A stretch of 64,000 nt of DNA from Dermacentor variabilis. Lineage: Eukaryota > Arthropoda > Arachnida > Ixodida > Ixodidae. The translations under genes and the position numbers were made by a program. The stretch spans positions 199,120,258 to 199,184,257 of the forward strand of contig NC_134568.1 in the NCBI RefSeq assembly GCF_050947875.1, given 5' to 3'. Below the pieces are notes generated by a model. That model was not told the origin of the DNA. It searched no databases and worked only from the letters and a program-made list of their open reading frames with translations. Positions 31,280 to 41,432 of this stretch are shown here, one piece after another; the stretch's first letter is position 1; the number at the start of each line of letters is the position of its first letter.

Positions 31280-31500
31280 AATAGAGGGAAAATCAGACAT
31301 CCACCCGTTCGTAGCAATTGCTACAAAGGAAACCCATACGGGTTCCTCGAAAGAAAAGCCTCAGAGTTGAAGAAAAATTCGTCCTGGTCCGGGACTCGAA
31401 CCCGGGACCACCGCCTTTCCAGGGCAGCCGCTCTACCATCCGAGAAACCAGGCGGCCAGCAGATGGCAGGGCGAAGTCGAATTTGTCGACAACACGAAGC
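31280..31500 (-). mobile_element. tRNA-derived SINE (tRNA-Ser-like head)
   Basis: The minus strand from 31453 to 31382 folds as a tRNA: acceptor GCCTGGT with ACCAGGA (6 of 7 pairs), D arm CTC/GAG, anticodon arm CTGCC-CTGGAAA-GGCGG (anticodon GGA, Ser) and T arm CCGGG-TTCGAGT-CCCGG. Two extra bases before the anticodon arm and a long appended tail (TTCGAGGAACCCGTATGGGT, then TGTCTGATTTTCCCTC) indicate a SINE and not a working tRNA gene. The B box GGGTTCGAGTCCC is intact. Confidence 0.65.
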
Positions 31501-31511
31501 AAAGGCGAGTG

Positions 31512-31641
31512 TTTGACGTAGTAGTACTGCGGAAACCCGCAAGGTGAAGAGAAGTAAATAATAGAGCGGGTGGATGACTGATTTTCCCTCCATTATTTAC
31601 TTCTCTTCACCTTGCGGGTTTCGGCAGAACTACTACGTCAA
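31512..31641. repeat. inverted repeat, ~50 bp arms, beside the SINE
   Basis: TTTGACGTAGTAGTACTGCG through AGTAAATAAT (31512-31562) is mirrored by ATTATTTACT through ACTACTACGTCAAA (31592-31641). The spacer GGGTGGATGACTGATTTTCC resembles the tail of the neighbouring SINE. Confidence 0.75.
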
Positions 31642-31789
31642 ATACATGCCTGTTCTTACTGAGTGCATAACCTTTGTTTCTTATAGGCCTGTACCGACAA
31701 TGGCCACAGTGTACAGGCAAGAAGTGCAAAGAGGGGTTTTCGCAAAGCGACCTTACATGTTCACTTAATCTGGGAGGCCTATACGAGGC

Positions 31790-32545
31790 CGCCTCGCAGA
31801 CTTTCGGCAATGGATTTTCAAATACCAGTTTCCCGTGGCTGTAATATGTGAACCAAACATGACGTCTTTACTACGCGTATCTGGATATGTGCCCCTGTGG
31901 TCAAGGAATGATCACAATTTAAGCAAAGTGCTCACTTTTGTTCGTCGGAATTTAACGTGCCTTCGTAAAGACATTCCTGCACACGCTTCCAACGAGTACG
32001 TTTGCATAACGCTGAAGTACAAGCGGCCCACATACTCAGTAATTGGCGGATATATACCCCCAACATCGAGCACAGACTGTTTATATTTGCTGTCGATACT
32101 GAAAACTTGTCCGGGTCCCCACATAGTCATCGGGGACTTTAATGCCCACCATCCCATGTGGGGCTCTGCTTCGACGAACGCCCGCGGTAGAGACTTGGCT
32201 GACTTCATGCTTAGTCAAGGCTTGATGGTGATCAACGATGGCTCGCCAACATACCTTCGAGGCTCTTACTACAGCGGTTGTCTTGACATTGCGTTTGTTT
32301 CAAAAAGCCTGCTGTCTGCTACACGATGGTGTACTGACCTCGACACCCATGGAAGTGACCATCTACCAACATATATTCAGTTGAAATGGTTACATCCCTC
32401 AGCTCCGCACACTGTGCGTTCTATCGATTGGCCAACATTTCGAGAATCTGTGACCACCGCATGTCAAGCCATCCAAGCACCATCCAATATTGAAGATGTC
32501 ATCGCGACAACTTTACGTGACACAACAAAACACATCAACGCCTAG
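31790..32545 (+). pseudogene. LINE family G ORF2: endonuclease domain
   Basis: Open from about 31790 to 32545. Endonuclease motifs: FPVAVICEPNM (the Glu motif, equivalent to LQE), IGGYIPPTSS (the YSPP-type motif), HIVIGDFNAHHPMWGSAST (about 32124-32180), LDIAFVSKSLL and HGSDHLPTYIQ (about 32350-32380). The extreme N-terminus is missing, so the copy is 5'-truncated just upstream. A +1-type shift near 32520-32545 moves the reading into the frame of the RT below; this is the only frameshift in the copy. Confidence 0.85.
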
Positions 32546-35318
32546 ATCACCTATTGATGACCAGTATGAGCGACTACGCGCGATACGGCGTCGAGCAGAA
32601 CGGAAATACAGAAGGACCAAATCACCATTAGACGTCACTGCATCACGCCGGGCTCAGCGTCATGTCCTGCGCCACCTTGACAAGCTTGACAAACAACGCT
32701 GGAGATCATTCTGTGGCTCTCTGGATCCGAGAAAACCTCTCTCTAGAATTTGGGAAATTGTACGAAGCCTTCGCTCGCCTCCACAACAGCTTCACCTGTT
32801 CAGCGCTGTAGCCATACGGCAAGGCCGGTGTGAAGTTGAGGTCGCCGATGACTTCTGCAAATTACTTGTGAGCTCCTCTAGCGATATACCAACGCAATCA
32901 CGACTGACTTTCCCACCATCTAGTGATCACCGTCTGGAAGCGCCTTTTACTATGCACGAGCTCGACGCTGCGATATCTACTTCCCGCCGGTCAACTTGTC
33001 CAGGGCCAGACGGAATTACATACTCCGCGATTTGTCATCTTGGAGCAGAAGCTCGAGAAATTCTCCTGACGCTCTACAACTCTACATGGGACGCAGCAAC
33101 TGTGCCTAATCACTGGAAGTGCAGTCGTCTTGTGGCTTTGCTAAAACCTGGGAAATGCCCACATGATCTCTCACATTATCGGCCAATAGCCTTGGCAAGC
33201 TGTGTCGGTAAAGTGATGGAGCGGATGGTACTGAGCAGACTGGAATGGCTACTCGAGAAAAGTGGTGGACTTCTTGATTTCATCAATAGATTCAGAAGAG
33301 GTCGATCGTCCATTGACGGTGTGATCGACCTAGTATCTTCTGTTCAACAGGAAAAGAGACGCCGTCGTCTGGTATGCGCAATATTTCTGGATATCAAATG
33401 TGCCTAGGAAACGTCTTCCACCATTATTCTTCGGACGCTTGAGAATATTGGAGTTGGTGGCCGCATGTATGCATGGCTGCAGAGTTACCTCAGTGGCCGC
33501 ACCATTTTCATGTCCCCTTCGGATGGCGAGACGGATAGACATGACGTTCGCAGGGGTGTTCAGCAGGGTGGTGTCCTTAGCCCAATATTGTTCAATATCA
33601 TACTGGCGGGCCTTGCAGACGACGTACCTGAAACAGCGCGTATCAGTACGTACGCGGATGATATCTGTATCTGGTCATCTGGGGTCACACGTCCACAAGT
33701 GCGTGCAAGGCTCCAACGTGCGGCTACCATAACGGCGAAGTACTTGCGCCGTAGAGGCCTGCAACTCTCAACAACTAAGTGTGCAGTCATGGCAGTCACG
33801 CGCAAATCAATGTCACATTATGCAATCGTTGTCGACGGAACGGCGCTCCCTTTAGTCACCCACCACAGATTTCTTGGCGTGATAATAGACCGCAGTCTTT
33901 CTTCGACGAAACATGTTACTGCGCTTTGTGCTAAACTGACCAACTTCATACACTTTCTTCGTGTAATATCAGGACTGAGATGGGGCCCCTCTGAGCAAAG
34001 TTTGCTCCGAGTGTACCAGGCACTTTTGTGGGCTACATACGCTACAGCATGCCTGTGTTATCTAACACGGGGTCATCTTGTATACGCATGCTGCACGTCA
34101 ACTAAGGGCACAATAGCGGAAGCACGGGCTTGTCCAATCGACATATACTGGTCTTGTGAACCTGTGCGAACCTATCTTCGCCTGCTAACCAGACACTCAC
34201 ACCATCCACTGTCAACACTTCCAAGTACCAACCTTGACTGTGGTTTTTCTAAAGCTATTGCATGTCACGCAAGCATTATACCTGCAGGATTCCAGGCCAC
34301 CGACATCCCCGCGACACCTCCATGGACATTGCCAAGACCACTAGTGAGGCTTCAGATACCCGGAATTATGAAGAAATCTCACGTTTCCTCCATTGGCTTG
34401 AAGAAGCTCACCCTGTCCCATATATTTACATTATATAGTGTGACTGTACAAGTATATACCGATGTTTCGGTCACGCCATCTGCCACAACGGCCGCATTTA
34501 TCACCCCACAATTTGCAATTACTCGACGATTTCGATTAGACCACAAATCGACATCTACGGCTGCGGAACTTGCGGGAATACGGGAGGCTGTCCGTCTTAT
34601 GAGAACGCAGACACCCCATAAATGGACGATATTGTGCGATGCCAAATCAGCGCTATAGGCGCTAAAATACTTTTTAAAGAAAGGACCACACTATCTGCTC
34701 GTGCTGGAAATCGTCGAACTTTATCACAGTGCCGAGTTAAGTGGCCACATGATCACCTCTCAATGGGTGCCTAGTCATTGTGGTGTTTTTGGCAATGAAC
34801 TCGCTGACAGTGAGGCAAGATCGGCCTCCTCTTCCTCTGATGAAGTACGGATTGCCTACTCGCGACCTGACACCAACTCCGTGATCAAGGCACTCATGCA
34901 GGACCTTACAAAGGCTTACAGAGCCCACTATGACAACATTAACATACGTCTACATATCATTGACCCAGACGGTAAATTCTGTCTGCCCCCGAAGCTTACA
35001 CGGAGCAAAACATCGTTGCTACACAGGATTCGGCTCGGCGTTGCTCTCACCCGTCGCTACGCACACCTCATCGGCCAATCGAACAGCCCTGATTGTGAAC
35101 ACTGCCAGATGCCCGAAACACTGCAACACGTACTGTGCGACTGCCCAGCATATATGCTGGAGCGAAGGACGTTAGACAGTGTCCTAGCCAGCGTTGGCAG
35201 GCAACCACTGTCGGAGGAAGCTATCCTCGGCCCATGGCCTGACACTGCAATTTCAATGCGTGCAACTAAAGTGTTGTTGAAGTTTCTGCAGGACACCAAG
35301 CTCGACGAGCGGCTCTAG
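32490..35318 (+). pseudogene. LINE family G ORF2: linker, RT, RNase H and Cys tail (two in-frame stops)
   Basis: A single frame interrupted only by TAG at 33405-33407 and TAG at 34656-34658. RT shows CPGPDGITYSAICHLG, HYRPIALASCVGKVMERMVL, GVQQGGVLSPILFN and catalytic YADD at 33651-33662. The first stop falls in the motif after LDIK (LDIKGAYD-type), directly before the next RT segment. RNase H has VYTDVSV, STAAELAGIREAV, ILCDAKSAL (then the second TAG) and SQWVPSHCGVFGNELADSEA, so all four acidic/His motifs are present. The tail CEHCQMPETLQHVLCDCP is Cys/His-rich. Ends at TAG 35316-35318. The best-preserved I-clade-like ORF2 here. Confidence 0.88.
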
Positions 35319-35435
35319 CGAGACAACTGTCTCATGTACATAAGCACTCACCACTTCTCTTATCATCATCATCCATCCCATTATTTTCACTCCCCTTCCC
35401 TCTTCCCCAGTGCAGAGTAGCAGACTAGAGCATTT
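35319..35435 (+). repeat. LINE family G 3' UTR with tail box (copy 2, partial)
   Basis: Includes ATCATCATCATCC and CCCCAGTGCAGAGTAGCAGA, matching the first half of the tail box. The TCTGGTTAACCTCCC half is not preserved. Confidence 0.5.
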
Positions 35436-37223
35436 ATCGCGCATCTATCCCAGACGGCTGTTGCTGCTAGTCTGTTCTATGTGTTTTGTTGACTTTGTGA
35501 CTAGCAGCGCCTTTGTTGTGTCTTTCACCGTCATCTGTGCGCTGTTTTTGTTTCCAAAACGTGCCAACTCGCCAGCTCTCGATTCTTTTGTTGAATGTAT
35601 TCGTTGGTCGCTCACCGCTTGGAACACGGAACGTACAGCTGCATTTCATTCTAGCAATTCGCTAAGTCACGGCACGTTAGTCTGCTGGTTTAGATAAAGG
35701 TTTTAGAACGGCACGTGTCTTTGTTGACAAAATTAGTTTGCACACAGAGTATCATACCTTGTTTGTGCAGTCAATGCTGGGAAGATGCCCTAAAGATATC
35801 CGCACACTTGTCGGCCCTGCGTGTCAGAGACACTGCCAAGCTAGATAAAAGATAAATCAAAATGATAGCAGAACCCATTACTGCCCATTACTTACATGAA
35901 GCATGGCTGAAGTTCACGGGATGGAGCCGGCTTCGTAACTAGCGGGCAAACGGAGTGGCGAGGAGGAGTCAGTAACATTTACCACTTCTTTCGGCAGATG
36001 GCGCCGCCATACCATGCATTGAAATATTTAAAGTAGAAAGGAGACTGTAATGTGTGGCCGTGAAGGAAGGAAAACGGAGGAGGAGCCGTGACGTCAGTTT
36101 TTGTGAAAGCCGGAAGTTGGCATTGCTCCGCCATCATGTCGGGCCAGTTCTCCTCTCTTGTTTACATTTCTCGCGACACCACACCGCGCTGCGCGCAACC
36201 GGGCTCCTCGGATGCGCGCGCTCCGGAGCAATGCTAAACAAAAGGATATAATCGCGATGTCTCATTGCATTAACGTTGGCGAAGTCATGTTGAAAGTTCA
36301 TAATGAAGTTCGCAAATTGGACCGTGAGGTCGAATCGGCTGGTTTTACTGGCTTTCATGAAAATAAACATATTTTGTAAGGCCAGCCAACTGAACTGTTC
36401 TCATCAACCGCAGGTACCGGTCGCAGCCCAGTTCTTGCGTGTTTTTAAAGAAAGGTCACCTTTATCGCTGTTTTCTATTTGCTTTTCTCTGCTTTTCTCT
36501 GCTCTTTGCTCCCCCCCCCCCCTGCAGAGCGGAAGAGCTACCTATGTTCTGTTCTCTTTTCTATAAAGTTTACTCTCTCTCTCTCTCTCTCTCTATCAGC
36601 ACGTGTATTGTGGTACACCTGTGCAGGTGTGTATGAACCTCGAACGCGTTCTGCTTCAAAAACTTCGTGCTGTCGTGAGTACTGCAAGAAACAAGCAACA
36701 GTTAAGCAACATGTGTTTTAATATGCACAAAAGAAAACTGTTACTGAACACGAATGTTCTAAAACGAGGACTATGCATTCTTGCATAACGTACGTTCTAC
36801 GTGTCGCAAATGCAGCATGCGCAGTCAAAAGCAGAAACACTGACATGCAAGGCGTTCATTGTATAGATTCTGAAACGCATCGGTTTCGGCCTGCGATGGC
36901 ACGTTACCATGATTCCGCCGAAAAGGGCAAAATTTCCCGCGGATATTCCTTCGTCCGTTGCCATTGCCGTGCCGCGGTACATTGCGTACAGCGTTGCATG
37001 CGCGTTCATTTCACAAGCTTTAGTTCCTCCTGTCTCACCTGACCACAGCAACATCCGGGAGAGCACGGTCCAGATAACGCACCGCCACAAAACACGGAGA
37101 CTAACGCAAACCTGCCCACACGGCGCCTTCGCCATGGCACGAAACCTACGGAGCAACACGTGTGAGCGCACAGAACCATAACAAAGCCGCCGTTGTGGCC
37201 CGAAAGCATCGCCGCTACAGCAA

Positions 37224-37267
<44 letters not shown>

Positions 37268-37371
37268 AAAAAGAGGAGAGCCGATCACGTCACTTCCTCT
37301 ACACTTTTCTTCTAGCGCGCGGAGGCATCAGTTTTTTCCTTCCTCCATGTACGTGGCTTTTTTTACACATT
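35436..37371. other. no gene seen; CT and AAGA microsatellites
   Basis: Contains a C run at 36512-36521, (CT)n at about 36570-36594 and (AAGA)n at about 37222-37270. A GC-rich stretch at 36050-36260 has several short open frames on both strands but no recognisable domain. Nothing else supported. Confidence 0.5.
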
Positions 37372-37980
37372 ACAGGTGCGTGTAACAACGTAGATCGCGA
37401 AATTTTGTGGGATATTCTGGAAGGGGAAGAAGGCTTAGGCGACGATTGTATACAGCTTTTGAGAGATATTTACCTAGAAAAAACCGTTTGCGGCGAATGG
37501 GAAGGAATGAGGAGCGAGAAGAAAGTTGATATCAACAAAGGACTGAAGCAGGACTGCCCTTTATGCTTACTGTTGTTTATGATGTACATGGTAAGGATGG
37601 AAAGGGTGCTAGATGGAAGTACTACCGGGTTAAATCTCTCATACAAACAGGCAGGCACTATGGTAGAGCAGCAGCTTCCAGGTTTGTTTTATACGGACGA
37701 CATTGTGTTGCTTGCTAACAAGCAGTATGATAAGCAACGTCTGGCGGATATCTGTGCACAAGACGGGGCGAATTTAGGATTAAAATTTAGAGTAAAAATA
37801 TCAGTGTTTATGGTAGTCAGTGAAAACAACGAACAGACAGTGTGAATACAGGGACAGGAAATACCTCGAGTAAAGTAATACAAATACCTTGGTGTGCGGA
37901 TAAACGAAGGCGATAGATATCTGGACACACAGGAAAAATAATAATAGCAAAAGGGAAGAGACGCTTTAAAGCCTGCCTCA
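37372..37980 (+). pseudogene. LINE family D RT fragment with YTDD variant
   Basis: Reads CNNVDREILWDILEGEEGLG, GLKQDCPLCLLLFMMYMVRM, then LFYTDDIVLLAN with YTDD at 37690-37701 in place of YADD, then NLGLKFRVKISVFMV and, after a stop, YKYLGVRINEGDRYLDTQEK. Both ends are truncated. The QDCPLC variant of QGCPLS also departs from the other copies. Confidence 0.8.
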
Positions 37981-37984
37981 CCTA

Positions 37985-38455
37985 ACACCAAGATGCTAGC
38001 CGACAATTTTCTTCCTGTGCATTAGTTCGCCCTGTACTAGAATATGGCATTGCCTGTTGGTTCCCCCATACCAAACAGTGCATAAAACGCCTAGACACAA
38101 TGCACAGAAAAGCTATAAGAATAATTTATAATAAGTGCTACAGTAATGATTCCCCGACAGAACTCCTTAGCAAAGCTTGCCTCCCGGCAATTTGCAAGCG
38201 CGTTAAATTCTTACGCCAGAAGTTTCTATTTCACCTTCTTAATGCGACCTACAAACTAAACAGTTGTACGTTGTATGTTTATCTGAACGGCGAAACACTA
38301 GAACTAAACATCCTAAACATTTAATTGAAATAGGTTCCACACTGACACATTCAGGTATTCATTCCTTTCTCAGACAATGAGAGATTGGAATTCATTGCCC
38401 AGACATATTATAAATTGCTCACATGACAATTTTCTTCCTGTGCTTGAAAAATATG
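37985..38455 (+). pseudogene. CR1/L2-like LINE C-terminal fragment
   Basis: LVRPVLEYGIACWFPHTKQC (about 38025-38085), DTMHRKAIRIIYNKCYSN and, after frame changes, RDWNSLPRHIINCSHDNFLP (about 38375-38440), the standard end of CR1/L2 ORF2. It meets an opposite-strand CR1/L2 copy on its right. Confidence 0.75.
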
Positions 38456-38689
38456 TCTACTAGTATTTATCGTGACTATAAACGGCGCCTACAGACACTG
38501 CATTTTCTCTTGAATTACTTTTGATGTACTTTTTGTTTCTCAAGGATTTACACGTACACAAGTGAATCAGGCATGGTGCGTGTTTCCTGTATTCAGGAAC
38601 GTAGAAGAATGCTCCTCTCGTACATTGAACGCACCAGAAAACACACTTCTCTCTCGGCGCATCCGACTGCAAGAACTTGAGACTAGAGG

Positions 38690-38994
38690 TTTCTTGCGGG
38701 CGCAAGCTCAACACTGGTAGGGCGCTGATGAAACCACTGCGCAGAAAAGTGTAAGGTTGTATCAAAAGGTTCACCGAGATCATTGATATCACAAACCCTA
38801 CACAATGGTACAGAATCTACAGAATAAAAAATGCTTGCTGTATTGCGCGTGAAGGTCATGACTTTGGTCTTAGCAGCATTCAAGTTGAGGTTATTATCTT
38901 TGCACCATTTAGAAAAAGAAAACAGGTCCGACTGCAGAATGCGACAGTCATCAACAGTATGAGTTTCCTTTAAAATCTTGATGTCACCGGCATA
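38690..38994 (-). pseudogene. CR1/L2-like LINE RT, downstream part beginning at YAGD
   Basis: The minus strand begins at the active-site motif YAGD (38994-38983; normally YADD), then IKILKETHTVDDCRILQSDL and WCKDNNLNLNAAKTKVMTF, decaying after FDTTLHFSAQW. Continuous with the copy starting at 41433, the two parts separated by a TIR element. The 38456-38690 stretch is probably its degraded 3' end. Confidence 0.8.
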
Positions 38995-40099
38995 TACAGT
39001 CAAACATCGATATAACAAACCTCTATTTAACGGAATTCCCGATGTAATGAACTATTTTCATTTCAAAACCATGTGTTTATTTCGCGATTTAACTAAGTCA
39101 TTTCGTGACACGGTTTCGAGTTAGCGAAGTTCTCGGCCATTTCAAGCATATACTTGGAGCCTGTATAGCTATTAAATCTATAAAAAAAATGTAAAAATGT
39201 CAAGTTATTTCAAGCGTCCTTCTGCATGAAAAGCTTTAGCGTAAAAACGCTGTCAAGGCGCGCCCGCCGGGACGCGGTAGGAAGGCACTGCCGCGCCAAA
39301 TATTGTCGCGTTGGCAAAGAACTTGTGGAGGCCGCGTGGCGCGCTGCAGCTCGCCGCGCTCAGAGAAACACAAGAGCTGACGGTTCCTTCCGTGCAAGGG
39401 GCATGAAGAGGGAGTGAACGCACGATAAAGTTATCAAGTACGCGTGCGGCGGAGATGGGTAAAGCTATTCCAAACTTTTCTATTACAATTCTGCCATCAG
39501 CCTTCCGCGATTGGTCAAAAACTTTTTGGACCACCCTCACTTCGCCTGTCTGTCATGCGACGTCACGAAAACCGCGATAGCTCCCAATCTGGTATGACGT
39601 ACGTGTGCACACTGATTATGTGTGATTCGACCGAACAAAGGAAAAATAGTTATTTCCGATTCGACGCCTTTTCGCCGTTAACCCTCTGCTATTGGTCAAA
39701 AGGTTTCAGGCTGCACCCACATCTCCTGTCTCTCCCTCGACGTCACGAAACCCCGAAAACTCATTCCGTCAAAGTGACGTGTGCGCGTTAAAGATGCATT
39801 AACATGCCGAACAAAACTGGATTTTCTTTCTGAATAGCCGCAGACTGCCCCGTTCCGAAAGGAATAGAAGATGGCTGCCACCGATCGCTCAGGCACTGGC
39901 TATACTCGCCCCTACCGCCGAGCATGGGTTTATTTGCGTATAACAAAACTTTTTGCGTGGCCGTATAACGTTAACGAGCCCTTTCTGCACGTATACGACA
40001 TCGCTCTGCCTACTCTTCTTTGCTGAGGATCTGTTTTAGCGGCATTTTTAACTGTACGTTGCACGCCGCCGCGATTTTCGACCAGCCACCGCAAGCTAA

Positions 40100-40341
40100 G
40101 GGCCTATTCACGCTCGAACGCCCATCGCCGCAAGCCGCACCACACGCGTGCGGTCGCGCGGAACATTGCACATATCGAACACTTGTGCACAAATTTCCGT
40201 TTACACTACGTACACAGTGTAAACCGTACACATTGTAAACCGAAATTTGTGCAGAAGTGTTCGACATGTGCAATTTTCCGCGCGACCGCAAGCGTGCGGT
40301 GCGGCTTGCGGCGATGGGCGGCTCGAGCGTAAACAGGCCCC
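40100..40341. mobile_element. 242 bp fold-back MITE inside the TIR element
   Basis: Arms of about 115 bp run from GGGCCTATTCACGCTCGA to TACACAGTGTAAACC and back. Right arm inward: GGCCTGTTTACGCTCGAGC. Both include CCATCGCCGCAAGCCGCACC. The target duplication is not resolved. Confidence 0.75.
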
Positions 40342-40689
40342 AAGTAAAGGAAAGCGGAACAATCGCAGACGCCGGCACCACCGTCTTCATCCAGTTATCT
40401 ATTTCTGATGCGCTGGCTCGGCCCCATCGAAACCCTTACCACTTGAGCGCGCTCCTCGCCTCCTGGCAGCCAATTACAAACGAAAAACCGCTCAATGTAG
40501 GCAGTGCTATTATGTTTGAAAGCAAACAAAAGTGACCTCCTATAAACAAGGAGAGCGTTTGATTGGGCTGTTCAGGCAGCGCTGCGGGTCACTTCCCGAT
40601 GCTTGCGTCGGCGGTTACGTAAATTTGACGTCAGGAGATTGGAATAAAAGCATATCGGAATAGTTTTGCGTTATAGAGTCCGGGGAGGT

Positions 40690-41060
40690 GGAAGGAATGC
40701 GCGTCTATCTGCCTTCTCCTATATAGCGTGCGCGTCTCCTCCTTGCGCGCGTCCATGCGTGGGCCACGCGCCATATCTTGGAGGTAATCTCCACGACAAC
40801 TGCAAAGTTTGAGCCGAATAGTTCGGTGCCTTGATGCGCATTGGGTTCTCGCGCGTGCAGTGTTGGCGGTCGCGTAATCGCAAGTTTCCGAGACACTGTG
40901 CGAAGCGCACGCTCGCGTCGCGACAGCGAGCTCGTGTTCATCGAGAGAGATCTGTTAATGTTTGCCTGAGCGCGCGTTATACTACTTTATGTAGTTGTCT
41001 CTTTGCTATCGCCACCAATGATCCGCCTTTCTGGCGAAACTGGGACTTCATTTATTGTTT
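40690..41060. repeat. dispersed repeat with relatives at 48.1 and 55.3 kb
   Basis: 40690-40950 resembles the reverse complement of 48110-48350 (shared CCTCCAAGATA and AGGAGGAGACGC). 40930-41060 resembles 55327-55510 directly (ATGTTTGCCTG, TTGCTATCG, TTTCTGGCGAA / TTTCCGGCGAA). Part of the TIR element interior. Confidence 0.5.
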
Positions 41061-41432
41061 GTTCCGAACGAACATCCGTATCTTACACTTTTGTTTTTAT
41101 TTAGTGGACGCCGTCTGTGGGCACCAAGCGGGATAAGCCACGGTGTTTAAGATTTACGGCACCGCGCGACGGAACACAGGGAAACCTCGGACGCCGTGAG
41201 CAACGTCGATGCATTCCTCGGTGCCATTTCTACCGCACGCGCTGGGGCTCGTAAAACTTGCGATTTGTTTAGAAGTGCTTACTAACAAGATACTATCCAC
41301 CAGGAATGCTCTAGAAATTTGTGAAGTTGTTTATAATGCTGCAACTTTAAACACCTCGAATGAACGAAATTCGCGATTTAACGAAGTTTTTACGCTTGAA
41401 GTACAACTTCGTTATATCAAGGTTCGACTGTA

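Larger units (their letters stand above)
38997..41430. mobile_element. 2.43 kb pogo/Tigger-like TIR element inserted at TA
   Basis: Left end CAGTCAAACATCGATATAAC; right end, read inward, CAGTCGAACCTTGATATAAC (17 of 20 match), both bordered by TA. CAGTCGAACCTCGATATAAC is the terminus style of pogo/Tigger elements. There is no transposase frame; the interior contains other repeats, including the fold-back at 40100-40341. It splits a CR1/L2-like RT. Confidence 0.8.

Noticed and set aside
31382..31453. Functional tRNA-Ser (GGA) gene
   Set aside because: The cloverleaf is close, but there are two extra bases before the anticodon arm, one acceptor mismatch and a SINE tail attached; Ser tRNAs also need a long variable arm, which is absent.
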